Part shown: positions 27,576 through 37,154 of the stretch, piece by piece
Numbering within the stretch: position 1 is the stretch's first letter
How the letters are laid out: every line of letters starts with the position of its first letter
Assembly: GCF_000372725.1 (NCBI RefSeq)
Contig: NW_005201298.1
Coordinates: forward strand, 75,738 to 114,262
From: Emiliania huxleyi CCMP1516
Taxonomy: Eukaryota > Haptophyta > Isochrysidales > Noelaerhabdaceae
Reading direction: 5' to 3'
DNA: 38,525 bases
Program-made: the position numbers and the translations under genes
Notes under the pieces: model-generated
The model's input: only the letters and a program-made list of their open reading frames with translations
What the model was told of the DNA's origin: nothing
The model's database searches: none

Positions 27576-28765
27576 GAACCCCTGTCAAGGAGTGTCTAGA
27601 ATAGGTTACTATTCATGATTAGTGCTCTGAATAGTGAGGTTGCAAAACTATTCAGACCTGAATAGAGGCACTCACAAGCTATTCAACTCATGACTAGAAT
27701 GACCAGCTCTGACCCTCGATTCATGAATACTATTCAAGATGCATGCGCTCTCCCGGCGCCCTTCGCCCTTCGGCACTCCGCTCTCGATCACTACGGCTAG
27801 TTGCTGCCAGCCTGCACCACGTAGCCCTGATGGTGTACTTGCCCCGCGCCGCGCCCATGCTGTTCAACGTGCGCGACGCCTCGGTCAAGTAAGCAAAAAT
27901 TGGAGGCCGCTCCTCCTCGTGCGTGACCTTGACCACCGCGCCGCCCGCGGCATCCGCGCCGCCCGCGGCATCCGCGCCGCCCACGGCTCCATCGCCAGAG
28001 GCATCAGCAGCGTCGCCCACGGTAGCAGCAGGGTCGACCTCATCAGGAAAGAGCTTGGTGCGCACGGCCGCTGGCAGCTCCGAGCGGTTCTCGTAGTAGT
28101 AGTACTCGAGGAAAGGGTTTGGGTAGCCGATCATGAACTCGCTGCCCGACGCGACGCCCGGCTCGAGGCTGCCGCGGCCGTCCTCGCCCATCTCCTTGCA
28201 CGAGAACCCCGCTCCCTTGACGCCGTCGCCGTAATCGTGCAGCGCCGAGAACTCAACGACGGCACACTTGAACCGCTTCTCCTTGTCGGCCGCCGGGCAG
28301 CCATTCCAGAACTTGCCCGGCGCGGAGATGTACTTGCCGACAGCGGTGGCCGGCTTATTGAGCGTCGGGTAGAAGGCAATGGCCGACTGCTTGCTGGCCT
28401 TGCTCGAACGCTTAGGCGGCATGGGTGATGCGATGGCGCGATGGACGGACGGACACGGACCAAAATAAGCTTAGAATTGACATTTCTGTCGCAGGTGCGG
28501 GTGCGAGCCCGTGGGTGCTATACTGCAGGGTGAATACTTACTTCCTGAAGTAACTTCATGATTCAGACAGACACCGACACGTGGCCTCACGCAAGTCTGA
28601 ATAGTTCGAATGATCTGACTACTCTCCCTAATGAACTATTCAAGTCTTGAATCTTCTTGAATAGTGAGGTTGCAAAACTATTCAGACCTGAATGGGAGAG
28701 CTGCGAGCCTAATCAGATCATTCAGTTCTAATCAAGATACTCCTTGACCCCTGTAAAATTCTGTT
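27576..28765. mobile_element. Candidate TIR-flanked element with internal ORF
   Basis: The outer ends form an imperfect inverted repeat: CTGTCAAGGAGTGTCTAGAA on the left, and GGGGTCAAGGAGTATCTTGA as the reverse complement of the right end (about 28727-28755). Just inside each end is a nearly identical 38-bp block containing CTGAATAGTGAGGTTGC and ACTATTCAGACCTGAAT (27627-27664 and 28658-28695), itself with a CTGAATAG/CTATTCAG hairpin. TATTCA-type words recur throughout both flanks. The flanks are AT-richer than the neighbourhood. The enclosed ORF (27843-28422, minus) could be its gene. No target duplication was verified. Confidence 0.45.
27843..28422 (-). CDS. Unknown protein inside the TIR-flanked unit, first exon
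   Basis: ATG 28422 begins a well-composed protein: KRSSKASKQSAIAFYPTLN, KRFKCAVVEFSALHDYGDGV, YPNPFLEYYYYENRSELPA, then a GGADAA repeat and PPIFAYLTEASRTLNSMG. A consensus-quality GC donor (G then GCAAGTA) at 27842 fits an exon end. No continuation exon is seen before the left flank, so the gene may be truncated. The size and position between inverted flanks suggest a transposon-encoded accessory or BED-type protein, but no catalytic or zinc-finger motif is visible, so this is inference. Confidence 0.5.
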
Positions 28766-29258
28766 GAGGGCCCTCGTACGCAGTGTGGACGCGCGCCGCC
28801 CAGCGGCGAGCGAGCGTGCTCGGAGTTGGGTCGGCGCGCGCGCGGGCGGACGGCGCCTGTAAACAGACAGCCTGCCCGCCCACTCGTTCAAAATGTCAAA
28901 ATCCGTTCACACACACACATTCTTAGTGGCAACTCCGTGCACTGACGGTCGGCCGCCAGAAAACACGCCTCCGTGGCTCGGGTTACACCAATTCTCGCTA
29001 CCCAACGCGGCCAAAGGATATCCACCTCGAGAACCTCGAGAACACACTCTGATGAGCAAATTCTCTATTTTGCTTGCTCGGCACTGCCTCCCAGCAGCGC
29101 CCAGCCTGCCCCACGCTACCTCCCGCGGGGTGCGCCGAATGGTTTTCTCTCCGGAGCACGAGAGCTGGCGGCGACACCCGTGCGCGCGCTCCCCGCCATC
29201 GCCTCACGCCGACGACGCCTCCCGCCGCTGCTGTGAGTCGAGCCGCGCCCCGCCGCAG
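28766..29258 (+). other. Upstream part of a small membrane-protein gene, unresolved
   Basis: Likely contains the 5' exon(s) of the gene whose last exon is at 29259. A plausible plus-strand coding-like stretch from ATG 28893 includes PPWLGLHQFSLPNAAKGYPP. The exon boundaries could not be fixed. Confidence 0.35.
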
Positions 29259-29436
29259 GTACTTTTCGCGCCCGTTTGCGCACTTCCTGCCGCCCTTTCG
29301 CAACGCAGTCGTCATCTTCAGCGCGTACCTGATCTTTGACACCTTGTACTCGTCCCGCTACCCCAAGACGGTCCCCGCCAAATCCATCGACGTCGAGTTC
29401 CCGAAGAGCGGCGGCGCCTTCAACAAGACGGAGTGA
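29259..29436 (+). CDS. Last exon of a small single-span membrane protein
   Basis: After a clear acceptor (CGCCGCAG) the exon reads YFSRPFAHFLPPFRNAVVIF and SAYLIFDTLYSSRYPKTVP, and ends with SGGAFNKTE and a stop. One transmembrane segment (NAVVIFSAYLIFDTLY) is flanked by basic residues. The size and layout are like small accessory subunits of mitochondrial respiratory complexes, but this is only a resemblance. The exon starts in phase 2. Confidence 0.5.
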
Positions 29437-29971
29437 GGTGGGGTGAGCGGGTTGCAGTCGGCGCCACCTGGCGCGAGGGAACCACGCGCGCGGGGAGCAC
29501 TCCCGCGCGAGGTGACGAGCCGCGGGTCGAGCGTGCGTGCCTCTGCGTGGGCGGCTGCCTCCCCTCGACCCCCTCGATTTTGGTATATTACGCGAGAGAT
29601 TCTCCGCGGCAGCCACGCCGGCGCGCTGGCAGGCACTAACGAAGCGACGCACGCTAGTCGGCGGCACACCGCGGGACGCGCGCATGATAAGACGGCGGTG
29701 GTGCCTGTGCGTGCGCGTGCCGCACCTTCTGAGTCGTCTGTGCGCGGTGTGCGGGGCGCGGCTCCAGTATTTACGCCATGCACCGCAAAGACCGACACGC
29801 GGCGACGCACGCACACCACATCGCCACAGCATTCCGCGGCAGTGCCACAGTGGGCAGCAGCGGAGCGACGCGGCAAAATGGCTCCAGGCCTCGCGTGCCG
29901 TGTGCGAATAAGATGATCGACTCAGCGCACATCACTGGGCGCGAGGCGAGGGTGGAGAAAGAGCGAGGTCA
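29437..29971. other. Intergenic; no gene recognised
   Basis: Plus- and minus-strand ORFs here are shadow-like (Arg/Ala/Pro/Thr-rich). Convergent 3' flanks. Confidence 0.4.
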
Positions 29972-30253
29972 TTACACGGGCGTCCCCATCGGCACAGCCT
30001 GGCCCTGGACCGGCTTGACAATGCCGGTGCTCTCCGCAATGACGTAGTGCGTCTCCGCGGCCGGGTAGTCGCCGGGGGGCGTGAGCCCGTCTATCCTCGC
30101 ACCCACGGAGTTGTAGCGGAGCGGCTGCTTCCGGAAGCAGCAGCAGCAGCAGCAGCAGCAGCTCAGCAGGAACAGGACGAGCAGAGCCACCAGCAAGGGC
30201 GGCATGTAGTGGAGATTGGGGCCGTGCGTGTACAGCTCGCGCGAGCGGAAAGC
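29972..30253 (-). CDS. Last exon of a membrane protein with a poly-Cys stretch
   Basis: On the minus strand, after an acceptor (TTTCGCGAAG) at 30254, the exon reads AFRSRELYTHGPNLHYMP, then a transmembrane helix (PLLVALLVLFLLS) running straight into eight Cys and a basic FRKQPLRYN stretch. The tail ends QGQAVPMGTPV. The Cys run is encoded by a CAG/CTG trinucleotide repeat (plus 30136-30162). A membrane-proximal Cys cluster is typical of S-acylation sites, which is inferred. An upstream exon of the same gene is probably 30599-30699 (GSGFGGADDFRFAPRAA), but the splice phase linking them is not settled. Confidence 0.5.
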   Translation of the reverse strand, partial: AFRSRELYTHGPNLHYMPPLLVALLVLFLLSCCCCCCCCFRKQPLRYNSVGARIDGLTPPGDYPAAETHYVIAESTGIVKPVQGQAVPMGTPV

Positions 30254-30598
30254 CTTCGCGAAAGGAAAAAGAATTATCCGTGAATCACCTAGTGGGCCAT
30301 AGTGGGCCACTGCCACCATTCTTTTTCTGCTCATAACAAATTGCCCTGCCCAACATATTTTAGTTACTGGGTCCTAATGGCTATGTGGGAGAAGTTTGGT
30401 CTTTGTTTCATGGGGGGATCTGGATATATTCACGGCTAAAGTTGGTGCCGGCACGGCTCCCCTAGCCGGTCTCTCGGGGCAGGCCGGGAAGAGCCTCCAG
30501 GCCTTCTGTGGAGCTTAGGTAGGGTCCCCAGCCAGCCTCAGCTGCAAGGCAGTCTCCAGGGGCCATGTAGCATGCCTGACATGACAGTGCAACCCACC

Positions 30599-30699
30599 CG
30601 GACACGGGTAGCGCACCAGAGAGGGCCTGTCCTCGTCGTCGAAGCCGGCGGCGGCGCGTGGCGCGAAGCGGAAGTCATCGGCACCGCCGAATCCGGAGC
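30599..30699 (-). CDS. Probable internal exon upstream of the poly-Cys exon
   Basis: After a strong acceptor (TTCCTCCCCTTCTTAG then GC) the minus strand reads GSGFGGADDFRFAPRAAAG and FDDEDRPSLVRYPCP. An acidic/aromatic soluble segment; no domain recognised. The donor is either GT at 30597 or further downstream. Confidence 0.45.
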
Positions 30700-30899
30700 C
30701 TAAGAAGGGGAGGAAGAAGTGAGCGAGGAGTGCAGTCTGTGTTTTGCAAGAATGGTGACACGCGTAGACACAAGTACTAGTACGACCTGAGTACGCTCCA
30801 GGCTCCAGCCACACAGCCAGGCCAGTGCTTTGCAATGCCGCACACGCCAAAAGTGAAAACGAGCAGTGCTACGTGCGGAGTGTGGGATTACTCACGACT

Positions 30900-31390
30900 G
30901 GGCGTGTCGCGACCGCCGCCGCGAGGCTCGTGGCGATGGAGGCGCCGGCGCCAGCATGCGCCGCCTCCCTCAACGCCCGAAACTCGGTCACAGCCGGGGG
31001 AGCGACAGCGGCAGAGATGCGGGCCGCTGGCGACCTCACACGGCGCCAAGCGCCGTAGAGGTAGCCCCGAGAGACGCAGCTGGGTGTGTCGCGACCGCCG
31101 CCGCGAGGCTCGTGGCGATGGAGGCGCCGGCGCCAGCATGCGTCGCCTCCCTCAACGCCCGAAACTCGGTCACAGCCAGCGGAGCGACGGCGGCAGAGAT
31201 GCGGGCCGCCGGCGACCTCACACGGCGTCGCACGCCGTAGAAATGACCCCGAGAGACGCCGCAAGGTGCGTCGCGACCGCCGCCGCGAGGCTCGTGGCGA
31301 TGGAGGCGCCAGCGGCAGCATGCGCCGCCTCCCTCAACGCGCGACACTCGGTCGAGGCTGGCTCGAACTGCTCGAGGCCAGCTGCCTGAC
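30900..31390. repeat. 182-bp tandem repeat, about 2.6 copies
   Basis: Copies share TCGCGACCGCCGCCGCGAGG at 30907, 31089 and 31271, i.e. a 182-bp period. On the minus strand each unit reads like Ala-rich protein (EFRALREAAHAGAGASIATS). Because 182 is not a multiple of 3 the frame changes from copy to copy. A GT...AG pair (GTGTGAG then GTCGCC) recurs at the same place in each copy, so this may be a third tandem intron/exon-border array. Confidence 0.8.
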
Positions 31391-32749
31391 TTGTATTGAC
31401 AGCGAGTGTGTCGCCACTCGCTCCTGATCACACGTTGAGGGGGGCGTGGACATGTTAGCCCTCGGCAGCTGCGATGCGCACACACCTGTCGCACGGATCC
31501 AGCGGTGGTGGCGATATGCTGCTCGGCGAGCCAAAGAGAGCGTGCCACCGAGAGCGTGCCACCGAGAGCGTGCCACCTAGAGCGGAGTGCGCCGCCCTCC
31601 GCAGCGGGAGTCGGTTGCGGGTGGTGCAGCGGCGCCGTGATAGAACAACAGGCGCCGGCTCGGCACGCTGAGTGCACACGCGACGCGTCGCGCGTGCACG
31701 CACTGCTCGTGCAGCGCCAAACAGCGTCCGCCAGCGCAGAGAAAGGAGCCCGTGCCGACTCGTGCACGCCTGCGACAGCTCGAGCGGCTCAGCGCGAGTG
31801 CTGGCTCACATCCGGTCGGCTCACAGTGCTTGGGCAGCCAGGCTCACCGTCGGCGAGAGCAGCTGCGAGCGACACCACGTCGAGCCAAGGCGACGCTTTC
31901 TTCCGTGGCCGCCGCGGCTCGTTTCCGCCACGCGGTGGGGTGCGGCGGAGGCCGAGGCGTGCGCCAGCCGCGCTCGAGACCAGCAGGCGGCCTGGGAGGG
32001 CGCTCACACGCCGCGACGACCTCGGCGAAGCGAGGCGTCGCGCCAGGTCATTCACGGTTATGCATAGACTAGTGTGGGACCTGCGGCGGTACCCGTCTCT
32101 GTTGTTCGGGCAGTGAGAGACGCAGGATCTGCACGCCAAAGTGGGCCACTCATTTGCATTTTGGTTTTGGGTTGTCGGAGATCATCCATCAGCACTCATG
32201 TCTCATCAGTCAGTCACGTCAGTCAAAGCAGTTCGTGGCACTCATCAGTCAGTCACGTCAGTCAAAGCAGTTCGTGGCACTCATCAGTCAGTCACGTCAG
32301 TCAAAGCAGTTCGTGGCACTCATCAGTCAGTCACGTCAGTCAAAGCAGCCGTGGCACTCATCAGTCAGTCACGTCAGTCAAAGCAGTCGTGGCACGTGGA
32401 GCAGTCGCTGCATGCAACGGCGCCGCCACACGCTCCGGACGACCCCGACAACCGACACACCACGCACAATGGGAGGCTATCGCGCACGATCGGGCATCGC
32501 GCCGCAAACAACTCGCCGCACAGATGGGGGGGGAGGCAGAATCCCACACACACCGGAGCAGCACAGACACCTTACACGTCAGCGCTCGCTCGATGTGGCC
32601 GGCGCTCTCCCCTCGGTCCTATCTCGCCTTTTCAACGGCGGCGTGCGGCCACGCGCCGCGCCGAGCCGGTCTCGGCGGGAGACCTCGGAGCCGCACGCGA
32701 TGCGGGCATGCGCGATGGCTCCGTTGGCTCCGTGCCTAAGGCAGATCGA
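31391..32749. other. Intergenic, minisatellite-bearing
   Basis: No supported gene. Contains CGAGAGCGTGCCAC repeats (about 31545-31580) and the 39-bp array at 32205-32398; otherwise shadow ORFs only. Confidence 0.45.
32205..32398 (+). repeat. 39-bp tandem repeat, about 5 copies
   Basis: The unit begins TCATCAGTCAGTCACGTCAG and ends with GTTCGTGGCAC; the last copies lose 2-3 bases. The period is a multiple of 3, so open frames persist through it, but no domain or gene context supports translation. Confidence 0.9.
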
Positions 32750-33437
32750 TTAGGGTGTGAGCTGCGGCAGCCACCGTTTCTGTACCCGCTCGATCACGTG
32801 CAGGCCGTCGGAGGCCGCGCTGGATGGCCCAGGGCCGGCGGCGGTGAAGGCGTCCGTCGATGAAGGGATGTCGTCGAGGGAGCCATCGTCCTACGCGGAC
32901 GGTGCACCGGTCCAGTTGTCGGAGTCCGAGATCGCAGTCGCCCGTTGAAGAACTCACGGAATGTGAGCGACTTGGTGCACGCTGGGTCGAGCATCATGAC
33001 TCGCACCTCATCCTGGGCGAGGAACTCGCCCAGGGACCAGCTGTTGGCGTCGCCGTTTTGATCGAGCTGCATCCACTGCATGGTTTCGTAGTCAAGCGTA
33101 AACGCCCAGGAGTTGGTGCCTGGGTGACTTGCTGATGAGAGCGCCTTCCAGGCGGGTAGTCGTGCCCCTCACCTACGGTCATACGGCGGCGTCAGAGGGG
33201 GGGAAGGGGCGCGAAGCGTGAACATGGAGGCAAGCAGGTTGGATTCTGCACCTGGCCAAAGCCGGCGACCTCGAAGTTGTCGTAGCTTGTGCGGATATCG
33301 CTGAGCGTGAGAGGGACCGGATCGGCAGCAGCATGGGCGGCCGCGTCAGCGGCCGGAGAGGCCGGAGAGCCATCCGACGGAGGCCGGTCGTGCATCGGCG
33401 CGTCAGCCGCAGGGGCCGGGGGGGCGGCGGCATCCAT
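32750..33437 (-). CDS. EF-hand-like protein, about 3 exons
   Basis: Exon 1 (33437-33263) gives an Ala/Pro-rich N-terminus, then TLSDIRTSYDNFEVAG. A GC-AG intron (33262-33120) leads in phase to exon 2 (from 33119): TNSWAFTLDYETMQWMQLD, QNGDANSWSLGEFLAQDE, then MLDPACTKSLTFREFFNG. Two D-rich loops, each followed by E-F, resemble EF-hands. The second has regular 12-residue spacing with E at position 12; the first has one extra residue, so calcium binding is uncertain. The C-terminus (SDGLHVIERVQKRWLPQLTP, stop at 32750) is on a last exon whose acceptor is probably near 32910 (GCGTAG), donor unresolved. Confidence 0.6.
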
Positions 33438-33637
33438 CGCTGCGGGTCGCTGCGGGCCGACGATTGTGGACTGATCGATCGTGGCGGGCGGATTTCGGCT
33501 GGGACGTTCTACGGTTAAACCAAGAGCGTCGGCGCCGACACGAGAGACTTATAAGGGTAGAAACGCGGCGGTATTCTTCTTTACCTCACTCCTGGAATCC
33601 TATCACGCGTTCCGAGAGCGGGGGCATCTGTGGGTAA
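33438..33637. promoter_or_regulatory. Divergent upstream region
   Basis: The 200-bp spacer between the EF-hand-like gene and the Ala-rich gene presumably holds both promoters. No motif stands out. Confidence 0.35.
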
Positions 33638-34174
33638 ATGTTGCACTTACTGACCGCGGCCTCTTCGGCCTGGCTTCGGCCCGCCCTAGCCTCGGCCCGA
33701 TGCGAGGGAGCGCTGTCGACGCACTGTCCACGGGCGGCACGCATGTCGTTGGCTAACGGTTCTCCCTCCACCGACCCGAGCCTCGTGGCCCGAGCTGAGG
33801 CAGCAGCGGCAGCACAGATGGAGGCGGCTAGAGCTGCAGCTACCGACAGGCTGGTGTCTCTCAAACGCGAGGGTGCAGCCGCAAAGGCTGTCCGCGAGGA
33901 GGGGCGGGCGTTTCTCGCGGAGGCTCGGGCGGAGGTTGGAGTGATGGCTGAGGTGGAGGCTGAGGCGGCGGCGGCGGCGGCGGCAGAGGCAGAGGAGGTG
34001 GCGGCGGCGGCGGAGGCGGCGGCGGCGGCGGCGGAGGTGGAGGAGGTGGTGGTTGCGGCGGAGGCGGAGGCGGAGACGGAGGCGGAGGCGGAGGCGGCGG
34101 CGGCGGTGGCGGAGGAGGAGGCGGAGGAGGTGGTGGTGGCGGCGGCGGCGGAGGCGGAGGCGGAGGCGGCGGCC

Positions 34175-34211
<37 letters not shown>

Positions 34212-35183
34212 AGAAGGAGGAGGTGGTGGTTGCGGCGGAGACGGAGGCGGAGACGGAGGCGGAGGCGGAGGCGGCGGCGGCGGCGGCAGAGGAGGAGGCG
34301 GAGGAGGTGGTGGTGGTGGCGGCGGCGGAGGCGGAGGCGGCGGAGGAGGAGGCGGCGGACGCGGAGGAGGCTCGGGAGAAGGCGGCGGCGGCGGCTAGGG
34401 CGGCGGCGGCAGTGGCGGCGGCGGAGAAGGCGGTGGAGAATGCCTTGGTCGCGCAAGCGGTGGCGGCGGCGATGGTGGCGGAGGAGGGGCTTCAGCCTGA
34501 GGAGCCGCCTCAGGGCGCCGCCGCCTCTTTGACCGCCGCCTCGGTCGTAGCGCCCGCCGCACAGTCCCCCCTCGCGCCCCTCCTGCGAGAACAGCTCGCG
34601 CAGGCTCGCCCCGCTCCCCTGCGGAACCCCGATGGCCGAAGCGGCTCCTCCTCCCCACACGCCGGAGATCGCCCCCGCGCCAGCAGGCTGGGCTGCTAGA
34701 CCCCTCTACCCTCTCCGACGCCGAGCGCCAGGAGGTCCTCGCCGCAGCGGCAGCCGGCACCCTGCTGCTGCTGCTGCTGCCAGTCTTTGATGCCGGCCTG
34801 GCGGGTGCCTGGGGCGCGGGCCCGCCGTCTGCCGCGTGGGGGTTGGGGCCGCTCAGGGGCTGCGCACGCCGCATAGGTGACCTCTCGCTCTCGGCGCTCT
34901 TCGGGGGCGGCGCCGCCTCCGTGGCCGCATTGCGCGAGGGGCCGGCCGGGCAGCGCTTGCGCGACGCTGCTCGCGGTGCACACCACATCTGCTGTTCGAG
35001 TAGGAGTGCTGGGGTGCTCGTCTCGCAGTTGGCGGCTCAGTTGCTCTCTCCGCCTCCGTTGCAGGCGCCGTCGACAAGGCGGTCGAGGTGGAGAAGCAGT
35101 ATGAGCTCGGGAGCCAGGCGACGGCGAAGTACAAGGAGTGGGTTGCAAAGGCGACCAAGGCCGTGGGTGAGCTGGTTCGGTGA
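33638..35183 (+). CDS. Ala/Glu-rich membrane protein with likely targeting peptide, 3 exons
   Basis: Exons 33638-34603, 34687-34975 and 35065-35183, with a GC-AG then a GT-AG intron (AG then GC at both acceptors). The N-terminus (MLHLLTAASSAWLRPALASA) looks like a signal or transit peptide. A coiled-coil-like region starts ARAEAAAAAQMEAARAAATD. A roughly 160-residue (EA)n/(A)n expansion encoded by GCG/GAG runs follows, with VVVAAEAEAE-type blocks repeating internally. After exon 2 there is SDAERQEVLAAAAAG, a short hydrophobic helix (TLLLLLLPVFDAGLAG) and a well-composed C-terminus: AVDKAVEVEKQYELGSQATA and KYKEWVAKATKAVGELVR. Splicing at 34604 is strongly supported because the unspliced frame stops at 34699. 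The function is not recognised; an organelle membrane protein is inferred. Confidence 0.65.
33950..34440 (+). repeat. GCG/GAG low-complexity expansion in coding sequence
   Basis: Near-continuous GCGGCG and GAGGCGGAG runs with two larger related blocks (about 34030-34150 and 34215-34330), each starting from GGAGGTGGTGGTTGCGGCGG. Encodes Ala/Glu/Val tracts. Confidence 0.9.
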
Positions 35184-36290
35184 GGTGTTCGTCGGAACCA
35201 ACGCCGGCTCCTTGAATCTCACTCTCATCTCCCCCGTCGACCCTCGTCCCCGAGGCACCTGATAGATACGCTGTCGCAGGAGCCTCTCGTCGGTGCCCGC
35301 TCACGTGCCGGCACCACGCCAGAGGTACCTTCTCGCATGACGCCCCGAGCCCAATAGGAGGGCCAACTCTATCGGTGGCACCCCCTTTCATGTTAGCACT
35401 TTGTGGGGGAGTATTGGGCTCGGTTGGGCGCGTGTCGTGGATGTGTCCCACGACCCTTTTTTTTGGGCGTCTTTAAAATCCGTGTGTGAAGCTCACTGTG
35501 TGGTGGAGAGGAACACATCGAGTGGGGCTGAGGAAGCTCTTCGCTGGGTGGAAGGAGGCCCGGCCAGCCTTGAGGGAGTCGCGGAGGAGGAGGGATAACG
35601 CAGAAAAGCCGAAGCCCAAGGTCCGCGCTCCACAAACCCCCGAAACCCAAGGTCCGCTCCGCTCCGCGCTCTGCTGCGCCACTCACGGGGGTTAAATTTA
35701 TTTGCGCCTGACGTCCGACGGCGCACTACTTGACGTCGGCCAATCTACTGAAGGCGCGCATCTTCCTCGCGCTGTTGCACATGACGAGCACTGAGTGACA
35801 GATAGACGCAGGTTGTGACGCGCTGTTTACGGTTTCCAGTATACATGGTTAAAGCGTCCATGCCATCCACTTTTACACACTTAAACCGACCAACCCCCCC
35901 AAAAGCCGTATGATATATAGAGAGAGCGGAAACGCCGCCCCTGTCTGATGCCGGGACGACGAGCTGCTACACCCAGGAGAGCCGCCCTGCTCCTCCCTGG
36001 TTCTGCGGTCACACCACACACGCGCGCAAAAGTCGGGTGTCACTACTCAACTAGGCTTTAGCACGATAGCTCCTCTAAGCAACAATGGTCAAAACAATGG
36101 ACATTGAATTCACAAAAACACACACCTGCCGAGGGCCCTCCACCTCCAGCCTCCCCAGCGCAGGAAACAAACGCAGCGAAATCAATAACTAGACAGTGGA
36201 CATGCGAGAAACAGCTTCTTGATGGCATTAGACAGACAGAGAGCAAGAGTGAACCACGGTAGAACTACCGCCGTCCAGAGCGGTGCCCGG
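35184..36290. other. Long intergenic region, no gene recognised
   Basis: Contains a GTGTCGTGGATGTGTCCCACG motif (35435-35455) related to the 11-bp intron repeats, GACGTCCGACGG/GACGTCGG inverted words (35710-35740) and a TATATAGAGAGAG tract (35913). ORFs are shadow-like. Confidence 0.45.
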
Positions 36291-37154
36291 CTAGAAGTTG
36301 GCGCGCTTGAGGATGATGTCAATGGCTTCCAAGGCGTTTGGCGTCTTCAATGCGTTGGCGACGTGTGTTGCATCGCAAGGGTAGTCTGGGGTGCAGTCGA
36401 ACCAGATGGAGCCCGCGGCAGTTTTGCACTGCTTCAGAATCTTGACCGGGTCGACACTCTCTTCCGGGATGCCAGCTCCTGCAGCCACTATGGTCTGGAT
36501 GACGTCAGTGCATGGATTAATGTGACGCATGTTGCAATTCGAGTAAGCGTCGCCGACCGAGCGAAGGTTGGTCCAGCCCACGCCGACCGAGCGAAGGTTG
36601 GTCCAGCCCATGCTTGCCATGCTCCGGAACTTCTTCTCGCAGGTCTCATTGTCGACTGCGTAAAGGAGGCTCTTGACATCCTTGAAGGCGCTGATGAAGC
36701 CCTGCTGCGAGAAGATCTGGTCGCAATCCTCATCGGTAGCGTACTCCGTGTCAAGGGCGACCGCATTGGTCATCTTGATCTTTGCCGACCAGTCGGATCG
36801 GGCGTTCCAGTACGGGGCGTTCCAATCCTTAACTGAATTTGACACTGCGAGCACGACGACGGCCCAGCATGCTGGAGCGCCGTGATGTCCGACGTGGAAA
36901 CCCCGATGTCAACAATCACGCCCTTGAGGCCCGTAGCCTTGATGGCAGCCCACGTCGCCTGGAGGTCATTCGGTTTCCCGCCCAGCCAGACGAGGCCAGA
37001 AGGAAGAAGGGAGTCCGAAGGGCTTGGCGGCGTTGGCGTGGCCGTGGCAGTAGCCGTTGTCCTGGCAGTACGTGCCCGAGCACTCGTCAGCGACTGGTGC
37101 GGCGAAGGCGAGGACAGCAAAAGATCCGGCGAGAACGAGCTTGGCGAGCATCAT
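36291..37154 (-). CDS. Secreted Cys-rich protein, incomplete splice model
   Basis: ATG 37154 (or 37151) starts a classic signal peptide (MMLAKLVLAGSFAVLAFAAP). A Cys-rich segment (ADECSGTYCQDNGYCHGHAN, EGF-like spacing) follows, then on a second exon ATWAAIKATGLKGVIVDIGV. The last coding block (about 36835-36291) has DWNAPYWNARSDWSAKIKMT, further Cys pairs and VANALKTPNALEAIDIILKR before the stop. It is likely an extracellular or vacuolar protein of unknown function. Splice junctions near 36960-37000 and 36840 are not fixed. A perfect 30-bp in-frame duplication lies at 36551-36610. Confidence 0.6.
36551..36610 (-). repeat. Perfect 2 x 30-bp in-frame coding duplication
   Basis: Two adjacent identical 30-bp copies (plus CGCCGACCGAGCGAAGGTTG...) encode VGWTNLRSVG twice. 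It is the size expected of the small tandem duplications seen at intron borders, but it has no AG, so it stays exonic. Confidence 0.92.

Noticed and set aside
28480..28520. Possible tRNA B-box (GGTGCGAGCCC)
   Set aside because: No A-box, anticodon arm or cloverleaf around it; a search of both strands by eye found no tRNA.
32141..32863. ORFs running through the 39-bp repeat
   Set aside because: Open only because the repeat period is a multiple of three; no coding signature outside the repeat.
33686..34660. Minus-strand 324-codon ORF
   Set aside because: Arg/Leu/His low-complexity antisense shadow of the Ala/Glu expansion.
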